Assembly (NCBI GenBank): GCA_004294385.1 | Contig: REAP01000028.1 | Location: 1-64,000 of the forward strand | Origin: Oscillatoriales cyanobacterium | GTDB taxonomy: Bacteria > Cyanobacteriota > Cyanobacteriia > Cyanobacteriales > Microcoleaceae | Length of the DNA: 64,000 nucleotides | Direction of reading: 5' to 3' | Shown here: positions 7,908-16,481 of the stretch, piece after piece | How the letters are laid out: each line of letters opens with the position of its first letter | Position numbering within the stretch: position 1 is the first letter of the stretch | Notes under the pieces: model-generated | What the model saw: only the letters and a program-made list of their open reading frames with translations | What the model was told of the DNA's origin: nothing | The model's database searches: none | Program-made: the position numbers and the translations under genes

Positions 7908-8231
7908 TCAGGACTCTTCAGTTATGGAACTTTGGCTGCTGTGCACCTGTACGTTCCCATTCACGTCGCCCAGTTGCAGCCGCACGTCATCTATTGCCTG
8001 ATTTAGTTGGGCAATTTTGTCTTCTAAACTCAGTCTTGCTACTTCAATGCGTTCGTTTTCGAGTTGGCTACCTTTCCCCTTGCTGGGCTTGATGGGCTTA
8101 GCCTGTGATGGGTCTGCAAGGAATGCCTCAGCAGCACGCCGCGACAGCACCACGCCCAAAACTGCACCGACTAGGCCACCAACCGCAGCCCCAGCCATAA
8201 ATCCGCCTGTAAAACCCTCTCGATTGCTCAT
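7908..8231 (-). CDS. Small glycine-zipper membrane protein
   Basis: 107 residues. The N-terminal ~30 residues are a glycine-rich membrane helix (GGFMAGAAVGGLVGAVLGVV) followed by an Arg-Arg and a Lys/Pro-rich stretch. The C-terminal half is a predicted amphipathic helix or coiled coil (EVARLSLEDKIAQLNQAIDD). The architecture resembles YtxH-type small proteins, but that assignment is only by shape. Function unknown. Confidence 0.6.
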   Translation of the reverse strand: MSNREGFTGGFMAGAAVGGLVGAVLGVVLSRRAAEAFLADPSQAKPIKPSKGKGSQLENERIEVARLSLEDKIAQLNQAIDDVRLQLGDVNGNVQVHSSQSSITEES

Positions 8232-8354
8232 TGCTTAACTCAACTGCGCGATATTTTTTGGATTTTTTTATTGTAACGAGATGAGGGGGCCAGTTTTGCA
8301 TTGCTATAAGTAGTTGAGAATTAACCCTATTTTGCCACTCTCCGAATTAAAGAA

Positions 8355-8377
8355 TTGACACTCTCAGGTCTAAAGAC
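8355..8377 (-). mobile_element. Right end of the IS200/IS605-type element
   Basis: On the minus strand, the tnpB stop is overlapped by GTCTTTAGACCTGAGAG followed by TGTCAA, with a hairpin CTCAG...CTGAG. This is the typical right-end form of TnpB elements, where the guide-RNA 3' end lies. The same 23 bases recur at 52049-52071. Confidence 0.65.
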
Positions 8378-9586
8378 GCTGAGATTCTTGATTCACAGAA
8401 GCGATTTGCTGATACAGGATTTCTCCAATATCAGTAGAGATAGCTTCTCCACAAGCGTTGCCTAGATTAAATCTAGAGGTTTCGGTATGTCCTACCGTAC
8501 CCAATCCTCGACTTAAGATATTTCTAGCTGCGTTTTCATCTCTATCAAGCGTACAACCACATTTACAAACGTGCGTCCTAGTAGATAGCGTTTTCTTCAC
8601 AATTGCACCGCAGCTAGAGCATTCTTGGCTAGTATATTGCGGATTTACCGCTAGCGTCACTCTCTCAAATACTTTACCAAAGTATTCAATCCAGATTCGG
8701 AATTGATACCAAGATGCGTCGTTAATAGACTTCGCCAAACAGTGATTCTTCACCATATTCTTAATCCTTAAATCTTCGTAGACTATCAAGTCGTTAGACT
8801 GAACTACGCACCTTGCTAATTTCACAGCATGGTGCAATACGATTGTCTACTTATTTTGAGGTGGCGTTTTCCAAGAATCTGTCTGGCTTTGCCTCTGTTT
8901 TTTGAACCCTTAACACGCTTTGACAAGCATTTCTGGGCTTTTTTTAGCCTGCGCTCTCCTTTTCTGAGGAAACGCGGGTTTTCAACAGAAACACCCTTTG
9001 AGTCTGTGTAGAACTCTTTTAGTCCCACATCTAATCCAATGGCATTTTGAGTTGTTTCTACAACTTCACAACGGTTAACGTCAATACAAAACTGAACATA
9101 ATAACCACCTGCACGTTTGACCAATCTCACCCGTTTGATTTGGTTGAATTGATAAAAGTGTAAGTTGATCGTTCCTTTTAGCTTCAGTTGCCCAATTCCA
9201 TTTTTGTCTGAGAAAGTGATGGATTTTCGATGAGCTGCAAGTTTCCATCCAGTTGTTTTGTATTCAACGGAGCGGTTATCTTTCTGAAACTGTGGAAATC
9301 CCTTTTTTCCGACAACCTTCTTTTTGCAGTTGTTGTAAAAGCGTGAAATAGCAATCCATGCTCGTTCTGCGCTAGCTTGACGAGCTTGGCTATTTAGTTT
9401 ATTGCAAAACGGAAATTCTTTCGCTAAAACTGCACAATATTTACTCAGCTCGTTTTTGCCGATATTTACATGATCCATCCACAAGCGAATGGCTTTGTTT
9501 CGGATGAATTGTACAGTCCGTAACGCTTCGTCAATAGCATCGAATTGTTGTTGATTACCGTAGGCTTTAAACTCAAAAACTAACAT
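8370..9586 (-). pseudogene. tnpB: TnpB (OrfB) of an IS200/IS605-type element, broken by a frameshift
   Basis: Two minus-strand frames meet at about 8820-8840. The first (9586 down to 8822, 254 aa) has the N-terminal domain and the first RuvC motif (AIGLDVGLKEFYTD). The second (8837 down to 8370) starts at HHAVKLARCVVQSNDL and contains the RuvC glutamate (IVYEDLRIKN), the zinc finger (CSSC...CKCGC) and the final aspartate (DRDENAARN). Joined they give a normal ~400-residue TnpB, an RNA-guided nuclease. A one-base shift near the SRQ-SYC junction disrupts it. No tnpA lies nearby, so it is a tnpB-only element, probably inactive. Confidence 0.85.
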
Positions 9587-9633
9587 GATTGCGACCTAAT
9601 CACGATTTATTTATTTTACATCTTTGCCTTTAA

Positions 9634-10002
9634 TCAGTTGTCAGGGTGAGCGAGAATCCCGACTTCTTGGTTAAAACGGATCATTTCCAAGGATCGATCG
9701 CCATACAGGTCTTCAATGTGCTCTAAGCAGCAGTCGATCGCAAAATCGTTCAATTCCACAGGCTCAATGCCGTACATCTCCTGAAACACCTCTGAGTCTA
9801 CACGACAAAAGCGCGGGCGATGAGCATAAATCCCGCATTCTCGCTTTTTTTTGTCAAAGTTGATACACCAACCGTCATCTCCTACTAGGCTCAAGTAGAC
9901 CCCTAATTCTTCTTCTGATAAATACTCATCCAAGTCGGGACGCTCTGTTGGGTCGAGGTAACAACAAGCACCGCACTGTTTTACGCAAAGCCAGGTAGCC
10001 AT
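9634..10002 (-). CDS. YkgJ-type cysteine cluster protein
   Basis: 122 residues with the family signature: CGACCYLDPTERPDL near the N-terminus (residues 10-14), C46 in DDGWCINFD, C55 in ECGIY, and PRFCRVD at ~63-69. This Cys arrangement defines the YkgJ/UPF0153 family of putative zinc- or iron-binding proteins. The cyanobacterial form ends with a conserved acidic tail (DFAIDCCLEHIEDLYG). Biochemical role unknown. Confidence 0.8.
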   Translation of the reverse strand: MATWLCVKQCGACCYLDPTERPDLDEYLSEEELGVYLSLVGDDGWCINFDKKKRECGIYAHRPRFCRVDSEVFQEMYGIEPVELNDFAIDCCLEHIEDLYGDRSLEMIRFNQEVGILAHPDN

Positions 10003-10007
10003 AATTA

Positions 10008-10050
10008 AATTTTAGATCTTAGATTTTTAGATTTTAGATTTTAGATATTT
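10008..10050. repeat. TTTTAGA heptamer array
   Basis: Repeats of ATTTTAGATTTTAG style in the 100-bp divergent space before the SLH protein gene. Confidence 0.7.
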
Positions 10051-10103
10051 GCCGATCGTAGTTTACCATGACTTAGACAAAGACTATTATGTAGGTGATA
10101 ATT

Positions 10104-11126
10104 ATGTCTTCTTCGCAACCTCCGTCAAGGGAAAAAAGACCTCTAGGATTTGATGAATTGATTGCGATCGTAGTAGCCTTCGGTACTATGGGCTCCATTT
10201 TCTTTTGGGTAACAGGTAAAAACCCAAGTCAATTCAGTGCTACAAATTGGCAATTTCCAGCGGTTTTTTCTCAACCTGCTGCTGTGCCCGATAGTTCAAA
10301 AACATTAACGCCCCCGCCGTCGAGTTCGGATACGCTCAAGCCCGCAACAACGGTAATTCCCTCGCCATCACGCGCCATTCCTGGGTCGCCTTTACCACAA
10401 GTTGTTGTGCCAATTCCTGTGATTGTTCCCCCGGTTAGTGCAATTCCAGAACAGCCAATTGTGCGATCGATTCCAGCCCCAGCAACTACCCAACCTCAAC
10501 CAGCTAAAGAAAAAGTCGGCCCTGTCACATTCTCCGATGTTCCAGACAAGTATTGGGCACGTCCATTTATTGTAGCTTTAGTCGATCGCAAAATCTTTAC
10601 TGATTTCACCGACAACAAATTTCGTCCTGACGAACCGATCACACGAGCCGAACTAGCCCGTTTAATTCAGCGAATGTCAGCTCAAGAACCGCGCCGAAAA
10701 TCCCTTAACTTTAAAGACGTGAAATCCGGTAATTCTGCCGCTTCTTCCATCGACTACAGCGTTAAAACAGGATATCTTAAAGGATATCCTGACAATGCTT
10801 TCCGTCCAGACAAAGAAATTCCTCGTGTAGAAGTGATCGCAGCATTGGCTAGCGGTTTGAACCTGAAGCCATCAACCAAGTCAACCAAAACTTTACAAGT
10901 TTATACAGACAGCAAAAAAGTGCCAAAATGGGCGGTTAACAAAGTAGCAGCAGCCACGGAAGCTGGCATTATTGTCAACTACCCGAAGCGCCAACTTTTG
11001 CGACCAAATGCAACAGCAACTCGCGCTGAAGTAGCCACCATGATTTACCAATCTATGGTAAAAAAAGGAAAAGTACCAGCTAAATCTTCTCAGTACATTG
11101 TGCGACATTCAAAGGTGTCGGAGTAA
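10104..11126 (+). CDS. SLH-domain envelope protein
   Basis: About 340 residues; ATG 10104 is preferred over GTG 10095. A membrane anchor (IAIVVAFGTMGSIFFWVTG, ~20-38) is followed by a Pro/Thr/Ser-rich spacer (~50-140) and three S-layer homology repeats: FSDVPDKYWARPFI...EPITRAELARLI, FKDVKSGN...KEIPRVEVIAAL, and YTDSKKVPKWAVNK...ATRAEVATMIY. SLH domains hold proteins to cell-wall polymers, so this is probably an envelope-attached structural protein. No porin or enzyme domain is present, unlike the SLH porins of cyanobacteria. Confidence 0.85.
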   Translation: MSSSQPPSREKRPLGFDELIAIVVAFGTMGSIFFWVTGKNPSQFSATNWQFPAVFSQPAAVPDSSKTLTPPPSSSDTLKPATTVIPSPSRAIPGSPLPQVVVPIPVIVPPVSAIPEQPIVRSIPAPATTQPQPAKEKVGPVTFSDVPDKYWARPFIVALVDRKIFTDFTDNKFRPDEPITRAELARLIQRMSAQEPRRKSLNFKDVKSGNSAASSIDYSVKTGYLKGYPDNAFRPDKEIPRVEVIAALASGLNLKPSTKSTKTLQVYTDSKKVPKWAVNKVAAATEAGIIVNYPKRQLLRPNATATRAEVATMIYQSMVKKGKVPAKSSQYIVRHSKVSE

Positions 11127-11169
11127 GAATTTGGGGCGGGCTAGAAACCCACCCCACAAGCTTCAGTCC

Positions 11170-11436
11170 TTAAACTCCCATCAACATCACTCGTAGCAAA
11201 GTCCAAGTAACTCGCATTCCGTGCACGCGCCACTCGATCGGCAAAACAGGCATTTGAGGCAGATTTAGAGCCAGTAGCAGCAAGCCAAAGTAGAAACCCA
11301 AAAACAGCAGGGCGATCGCATTTCGGCCCTTGAACAAGTCATTAGCAGTAACGGACGATCGAACTAACACCCGCCCGAAGCGCATTCCCCAGACCAACAG
11401 CACCGAACCCAGCACCAGCGTCACAAATATTTCCAT
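11170..11436 (-). CDS. Small membrane protein of unknown function
   Basis: 88 residues with two long hydrophobic segments (1-17 and ~42-62) and a third weaker one near the C-terminus, separated by basic loops (GMRFGRVLVRSS, EWRVHGMRV). It is convergent with the SLH gene, 43 bp apart. Not recognised; the ORF is supported by membrane-protein composition and position. Confidence 0.45.
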   Translation of the reverse strand: MEIFVTLVLGSVLLVWGMRFGRVLVRSSVTANDLFKGRNAIALLFLGFYFGLLLLALNLPQMPVLPIEWRVHGMRVTWTLLRVMLMGV

Positions 11437-11744
11437 GACTCTCAGAATTTGGAGGCTTAACTAGGTTTTAACACCTATGGCGATCGGCTTGCACCCAAAA
11501 ATCAAGAGTGGGAGAGTCTTCAACGGGAGAAGGCGAGAGAATTTCAAGAATTCCCCAAATCTATTGGAACAGACGGACACATCCCTTGTAATATTGATCT
11601 AAGTCATACCCCGTTAAAGCAATTAACAAAACATTAGGTCGCTCAATATATTCACGCTATAACCAGTGCTGATTTTTATTAAGCCTGCCTATTAAGGAGC
11701 TATAAAAGCTCACTTCTACGCCCAGCAAAAATTTAGGAATAACT
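11437..11744. other. Gap with a possible reverse-strand gene relic
   Basis: No intact gene. On the minus strand, 11468-11660 reads as REYIERPNVLLIALTGYDLD, then a TAG, then GILEILSPSPVED, with one internal stop. It may be a decayed gene. The last ~80 bp should hold the promoter of the P-type ATPase gene. Confidence 0.3.
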
Positions 11745-14510
11745 ATGCCAGCAACAGCCGCCAACGATGTAGACGTAGCAGAGCAATCTTGGCACTACTT
11801 AGAAAGATCAAAGGTTGCAACTACATTAGAAACCAACCTCGAAAACGGTTTAGATCCGGCAGAAGTCAACCATCGCCAACAGCAATTCGGCTCAAACGAA
11901 CTAACAGTTAAAGCCGGAAAACCCGCCTGGCTAAAATTTATACTGCAATTTAACCAACCATTGCTAATTATCTTGCTGAGTGCAGGTTTAATCAAAGCCC
12001 TGATTGGAGAATGGCTGAATGCCAGCGTAATTTGGGGTGTCACAACTACCAACGCGATTATCAGTTTCGTCCAAGAAGCTGGGGCTGAGAAAAAAATCGA
12101 TGCCCTAGCTAAAGCTGTCACCACAGAAGCCACAGTGATTCGAGGTGGTAAAAAATTAAGAGTTCCTTCAAAAGAACTTGTTGTTGGTGACTTAGTAACC
12201 CTGACTTCCGGTGACAAAGTACCGGCTGATTTGCGCTTAATTAAAGTGCGCGATTTGCAAATAGATGAATCGGGACTGACCGGCGAATCCGTTGCTGTCG
12301 AAAAAGAATTAGGACAATCGGGAGACTTGGTTCTGCCGCAAGAAACCCCGCTAGCAGAACGCGATAACATGGCTTATGCTGGAAGTTTTGTCACTTTTGG
12401 ACAAGGTAGCGGGATCGTAATTGCGATCGCCAATAAAACCGAAACCGGCAAAATCTCCCAACTATTAGACAGACACATCGACCTCACCACGCCCTTAACT
12501 CGCAAATTTAACGAATTCAGTCAAAACTGGCTGTTATTCGTGTTGGGAATGGCAACCTTGACCTTCGCAGTCAGATTGGGAAGACCAGTTCCAGCCGGAG
12601 TTTCAGCCTTCAAGGAAGCAGTCGAACCCGCAGTCGCCCTGATTGTCGGCGCAATTCCCGAAGGCTTACCCGCCGTCATCACCGTCACCCTAGCGGTGGG
12701 CGTTTCCCGGATGGCAACCCGAAATGCGATCGTCCGCAAATTGCCCGCTGTAGAGACATTAGGCGGCGCTACAGTCGTCTGTTCCGACAAAACCGGAACT
12801 TTGACGGAAAACCAGATGACGGTGCAAGAAATCTATTCTGGTGGCAAATCCTACTCAGTTACGGGGACGGGCTACAGCCCAGAAGGAGAAATTCAGCTCA
12901 ATCAACTGCCAATTAGTGTGAGTCAATCTCCAACTTTGGCAGAATGTTTGCAAGCTGGATTAATTTGTAATGACACTCACCTGGAATTCAAAGACAATAA
13001 TTGGATTGTCATCGGAGATCCGACAGAAGGAGCGTTAATTGCTGCGGCCAAAAAAGCTGAATTGAGTCAGCAAGTTTTGGAAAAATCCATGCCGCGACTG
13101 GATTCAATTCCTTTTGAGTCGCAGTTTCAATACATGGCAACTTTGCACCAAACTCCCACAGGCAAAGTTTTGTACGTCAAAGGTTCCGTAGAATCAGTTT
13201 TGAGCCGCTGTGGTTCTAGTTTGGATACGGAAGGAAATCCGGCGGAAGTCGATCGCGAACAAGCGCACTTTTCTGTCGATGAAATGGCAAAACAAGGCTT
13301 GCGCGTCTTGGCTATAGCGAAAAAGGTAGTACCGGAAAGCCAAAATTCCGTCAATCATGTGGATTTAGAATCTGGGCTAATTTTCTTGGGACTACAGGGG
13401 ATGATCGATCCGCCACGGGCTTCTGCAATCGCGGCTGTTCAAGCTTGTCAAACGGCTGGAATCCAAGTCAAAATGATTACCGGCGATCACATTGCGACAG
13501 CTAAGGCGATCGCCCGTCGCATGGGATTCCGCAAAACTAAGCACAACAGGGAACTGGTAGCTTATACAGGCGCTCAACTCGCCGAAATGAGCAAGAGTGA
13601 ACTCGCCGAAGCTGTAGAAGCTGGTTCAGTTTTTGCCCGTGTCGCCCCCGAACAAAAACTCCGCCTAGTAGAAGCTTTGCAACTTCAAGGCGAAATTGTG
13701 GCGATGACGGGAGATGGTGTTAACGATGCGCCCGCTCTCAAACAAGCCGATATCGGGATTGCGATGGGTAGCGGTACGGAGGTTTCTAAGGAAGCCGCCG
13801 ACATGATTTTGACTGATGATAACTTTGCGTCGATCGAATGTGCGATCGAAGAAGGGCGATCGGTTTACAAAAATCTGCTCAAAGCAATTAGCTTTATTCT
13901 GCCAGTCAACGGCGGAGAATCGATGACAATTTTGCTCAGCACCCTGCTTGGCCGAGAATTGCCGATTTTGTCGCTACAAATTCTGTGGTTGAATATGCTC
14001 AACTCGATTACGATGACTGTACCGCTGGCTTTTGAGCCGAAGTCACCGGGAGTGATGCAGCAACAACCGCGATCGGCAAATGAACCTTTGCTCACCGGTA
14101 ATCGGATCAAGCGGATCATCGCTATTTCTCTTTACAACTGGACTGTGATTTTCGGAATGTTTGAATGGGTGCGTCAAGCGGAGTGGGGGACGATCGAACT
14201 CGCCCGCACGATGGCCATTCAAGCTTTGGTAATGGGCAGAATCTTTTACCTATTGAGTCTCAGCCAGTTGTTGCCTTCTTTGATTGCTAAATTTAGCGGT
14301 TCTAAGGAAGAAGTTAGCGGTGCTCCTGCTCTCGGTGTGGGCATTGTTTTGGCGGTAGTTTTGCAGATTGTCTTTGCTAATTCTCCGTTTATCAATCGCA
14401 TATTTGAGACGGCTCCGATGAACTTGGATCAGTGGCTGATTTGCTTCGGCGTCGCGCTACCGATGATCGGTGTTGCTCTTTCGGTTAATCGATTCGATCC
14501 GCCCAACTAA
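11745..14510 (+). CDS. P-type cation-transporting ATPase (P2-like)
   Basis: 921 residues with the complete P-type core: N-terminal cation-ATPase domain, actuator loop (DESGLTGES), M4 motif IPEGLP (~303-308), phosphorylation site CSDKTGTLT with Asp348, and hinge TGDGVNDAPALKQADIG. Overall it matches P2A Ca2+/Mn2+ pumps. In M6 the sequence is LWLNMLNSITMTVP, so by motif alignment the ion-binding Asp of SERCA (Asp800) is Ser754, with Asn753 at the Thr799 position. The transported ion is therefore uncertain; K+, Na+ or H+ are possible. Monocistronic by layout. Confidence 0.85.
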   Translation: MPATAANDVDVAEQSWHYLERSKVATTLETNLENGLDPAEVNHRQQQFGSNELTVKAGKPAWLKFILQFNQPLLIILLSAGLIKALIGEWLNASVIWGVTTTNAIISFVQEAGAEKKIDALAKAVTTEATVIRGGKKLRVPSKELVVGDLVTLTSGDKVPADLRLIKVRDLQIDESGLTGESVAVEKELGQSGDLVLPQETPLAERDNMAYAGSFVTFGQGSGIVIAIANKTETGKISQLLDRHIDLTTPLTRKFNEFSQNWLLFVLGMATLTFAVRLGRPVPAGVSAFKEAVEPAVALIVGAIPEGLPAVITVTLAVGVSRMATRNAIVRKLPAVETLGGATVVCSDKTGTLTENQMTVQEIYSGGKSYSVTGTGYSPEGEIQLNQLPISVSQSPTLAECLQAGLICNDTHLEFKDNNWIVIGDPTEGALIAAAKKAELSQQVLEKSMPRLDSIPFESQFQYMATLHQTPTGKVLYVKGSVESVLSRCGSSLDTEGNPAEVDREQAHFSVDEMAKQGLRVLAIAKKVVPESQNSVNHVDLESGLIFLGLQGMIDPPRASAIAAVQACQTAGIQVKMITGDHIATAKAIARRMGFRKTKHNRELVAYTGAQLAEMSKSELAEAVEAGSVFARVAPEQKLRLVEALQLQGEIVAMTGDGVNDAPALKQADIGIAMGSGTEVSKEAADMILTDDNFASIECAIEEGRSVYKNLLKAISFILPVNGGESMTILLSTLLGRELPILSLQILWLNMLNSITMTVPLAFEPKSPGVMQQQPRSANEPLLTGNRIKRIIAISLYNWTVIFGMFEWVRQAEWGTIELARTMAIQALVMGRIFYLLSLSQLLPSLIAKFSGSKEEVSGAPALGVGIVLAVVLQIVFANSPFINRIFETAPMNLDQWLICFGVALPMIGVALSVNRFDPPN

Positions 14511-14525
14511 TTCACCATTAACCTG

Positions 14526-14589
14526 TAGGGTGCGTCAGGCTTGTGGTTAACACGACAAACTCGGATTTTCCCACGCTCCGCACCCTACC
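14526..14589. repeat. GTAGGGTGCGTCA inverted repeat
   Basis: GTAGGGTGCG at the left and CGCACCCTAC at the right enclose ~45 bp. The same type stands at 18886-18947 between nrtB and nrtC. Confidence 0.65.
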
Positions 14590-14621
14590 GCCTTTCAACT
14601 AACTAATATTAGCGGGTGTTC

Positions 14622-14654
14622 AGAAACCCGGTTTCTTGAAGAAACCGGGTTTCT
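14622..14654. repeat. Perfect 16-bp hairpin
   Basis: AGAAACCCGGTTTCTT and its exact complement are separated by one base. This is a widespread cyanobacterial palindrome; it could stop transcription from the ATPase gene. Confidence 0.8.
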
Positions 14655-14725
14655 CTGTACCTCGTTTACCTTAAAAATACTGTAATTTAATCTATAATAT
14701 TATCAACATAGAACGCCGCTCAACT

Positions 14726-15346
14726 ATGAACACAAATCTTCTCGAAAAACTCGATACCGAAACTGAACAACGCCTGATTCTACAAGGCATCAGTTGGCAG
14801 GACTATCTTACTATTGATTCTGTTCTCGAAGACGTACCGGGACTGCGCCTCACCTATTGCCAAGGACTCCTTGAAGTTATGACCCTATCTCCCAGACACG
14901 AACGCGAAAAAAAAGTTATTGCTCGTCTACTCGAAATATATACTTTTGCGAAGAACCTAGATCTACATGGTTGCGGTTCTACTACCTATCGCAATCAAGC
15001 AAAAGCCAGGGGATTAGAGCCAGATGAGTGCTATTGTGTGGGGGAATTAAAGGATATTCCAGATTTTGCGATCGAAGTTATTGTGACTAGCGGCGGCATC
15101 GATAAATTACAGGTTTATTTAGGTTTAAATGTGGCTGAAGTTTGGTTTTGGCAAGATGGGCAATTCTCGCTTTATCGATCGCAGAATGGCGCGTATCAAA
15201 AATGCGAGAAAAGTGAATTTTTCCCCGAACTCGATTTGGTTTCACTGGCTAGCTTCGTTCAACCAGATAATCAGCCCGCTGCGGTTCGAGATTTTTTTAA
15301 CAAATGCGAACGGGAAGTCCCGCGCTCTATCCGTTTACAAGGATGA
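14726..15346 (+). CDS. Uma2 (DUF820) family nuclease-fold protein
   Basis: 206 residues with the PD-(D/E)XK-like core of Uma2: GLRLTYCQGLLEVMTLSPRH near the N-terminus, the acidic pair DECYCVGE / IPDFAIEVIV, then IDKLQVYLGLNVAEVWFW. The family is greatly expanded in filamentous cyanobacteria, and its activity and role are largely unknown. This is the first of four in the window (also 22727, 48772 and 53437), none close enough to be recent duplicates. Confidence 0.85.
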   Translation: MNTNLLEKLDTETEQRLILQGISWQDYLTIDSVLEDVPGLRLTYCQGLLEVMTLSPRHEREKKVIARLLEIYTFAKNLDLHGCGSTTYRNQAKARGLEPDECYCVGELKDIPDFAIEVIVTSGGIDKLQVYLGLNVAEVWFWQDGQFSLYRSQNGAYQKCEKSEFFPELDLVSLASFVQPDNQPAAVRDFFNKCEREVPRSIRLQG

Positions 15347-15439
15347 GTGACGGGATGAAAGCGCAGCCCGTAAACAAATTGAGCGACAGCGAATCAATGA
15401 TAGAATAAGCAGATATTGACCATTATCCCCAATGCGAAA

Positions 15440-15603
15440 ACCAAGCTAAAGGGACGTGTTGCAAGAAAAAACATGGGTCTTAGGAACTAGGACTCCTGCC
15501 TGTGGAGGGACGGTAAGACTCGCTATATTTCGGTATAGAAAGCACATCCCAGTGAATCAGGAAGCCAGTGCTGTATGCGGAGCATCAGCATCTGGTAGTT
15601 CAC
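15440..15603 (+). ncRNA. Possible TnpB guide-RNA scaffold / right-end relic
   Basis: The stretch with GGACGGTAAGACTCGC, GTGAATCAGGAAGCC and a terminal GGTAGTTCAC resembles, from memory, the conserved 3' regions of cyanobacterial IS605-type tnpB genes that form the guide-RNA scaffold and right end. Several short hairpins can be drawn (TATTTCGGTATA; AGTGCTGTATGCGGAGCATCAGCA). No tnpB reading frame precedes it; the Uma2 gene ends at 15346. It is either a relic or a stand-alone RNA. Confidence 0.35.
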
Positions 15604-15658
15604 TAGCTTGCATTGAATGCTAACTGTTTACTCAATACCAGGCAGAGTTAACGGAGGA

Positions 15659-15898
15659 CACGGCGCCGTGCCCAAGGAGTGTCAACTTAAGCTTTGGGTC
15701 CGCCAAATCCTCTCGCCCACCCGGCAGTCCGACAGGGAATTAATTCCCTGTCTAATAGCGAAAGTCCTCTCAAAGAGGACTGAATAGCTCCTGCCGTCCT
15801 CTTTGAGAGGACTTTCGCTTTGAGGCAGGGGTTTGAACCCCTGCCGGACTATCTATCGGTTTGATGTTAAGTTGACACTCCTTGGCCACGGCGCCGTG
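15659..15898. mobile_element. 216-bp MITE-like element with flanking 12-bp direct repeats
   Basis: The element spans 15671-15886. Ends are CCAAGGAGTGTCAACTTAA and its inverse (15867-15885). It contains three hairpins: GACAGGGAATTAATTCCCTGTC type, a ~23-bp stem from GCGAAAGTCCTCTCAAAG, and GGCAGGGGTTTGAACCCCTG type. CACGGCGCCGTG stands on both sides (15659-15670 and 15887-15898), suggesting a target duplication inside an older palindrome. A second copy lies at 56618-56826. Confidence 0.8.
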
Positions 15899-15933
15899 TC
15901 CTGATGGTTCAACTTAAAAAATAAATTATGTCC

Positions 15934-15947
15934 GTATCGTATAATAC
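15934..15947 (+). promoter_or_regulatory. Candidate NtcA binding site upstream of nrtA
   Basis: GTATCGTATAATAC fits GTA-N8-TAC exactly, the site of the nitrogen regulator NtcA. A possible -10 element (TATACA, 15972-15977) begins 24 bases after it, the spacing of NtcA-activated promoters. It lies ~535 bp before nrtA, so the leader would be long. Confidence 0.45.
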
Positions 15948-16481
15948 AATTAACTGAAACCTTAAAAAAAGTATACATCTATTAACAATCTAAATGTGCG
16001 ATCGCCCAAATGTTTGCAGCTTATTGACAATGAATTTGAATGCCGCGCTGAAGATATTCGCTACAAACCTTACCCCACAAGTCTTAGTTTAAAAGGGTTT
16101 AGATGATTAAGCTCGATCGCCCTTCCCAACAGCTCCTTATCGCAAGCGTCATCCTACAACATTTACTTATCAATCAAATTTAATAATTGTTTTAGAATTT
16201 CCGCAACAGTACGGTAGACTTAATTATCAAGCTAAGAAAAAGTGGGGATCGCAACCAGCGTACCTCACACAACTCGGCTGACCAAACATTGATTTAATCA
16301 AAACAGTCAAATCAGCAGGGATAACTTCAAGACTTATGCTAACCATAAATCTTTGACTCCCTACTGCCAACCTGCGCTCAGAATAGTTTGCTAAATCCAA
16401 ATTAGCAAACAGCAAAAAAGCGCCTTGATAAACTTCAGTGATGTCGTTACAGAAGATTATGGATTGCAGTGAGACTAAATT
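15948..16481. other. Gene-free leader region before nrtA
   Basis: About 530 bp of AT-rich DNA with no credible reading frame on either strand. It may be the 5' leader of the nrt transcript from the NtcA-type promoter. No further recognisable element was seen. Confidence 0.5.
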
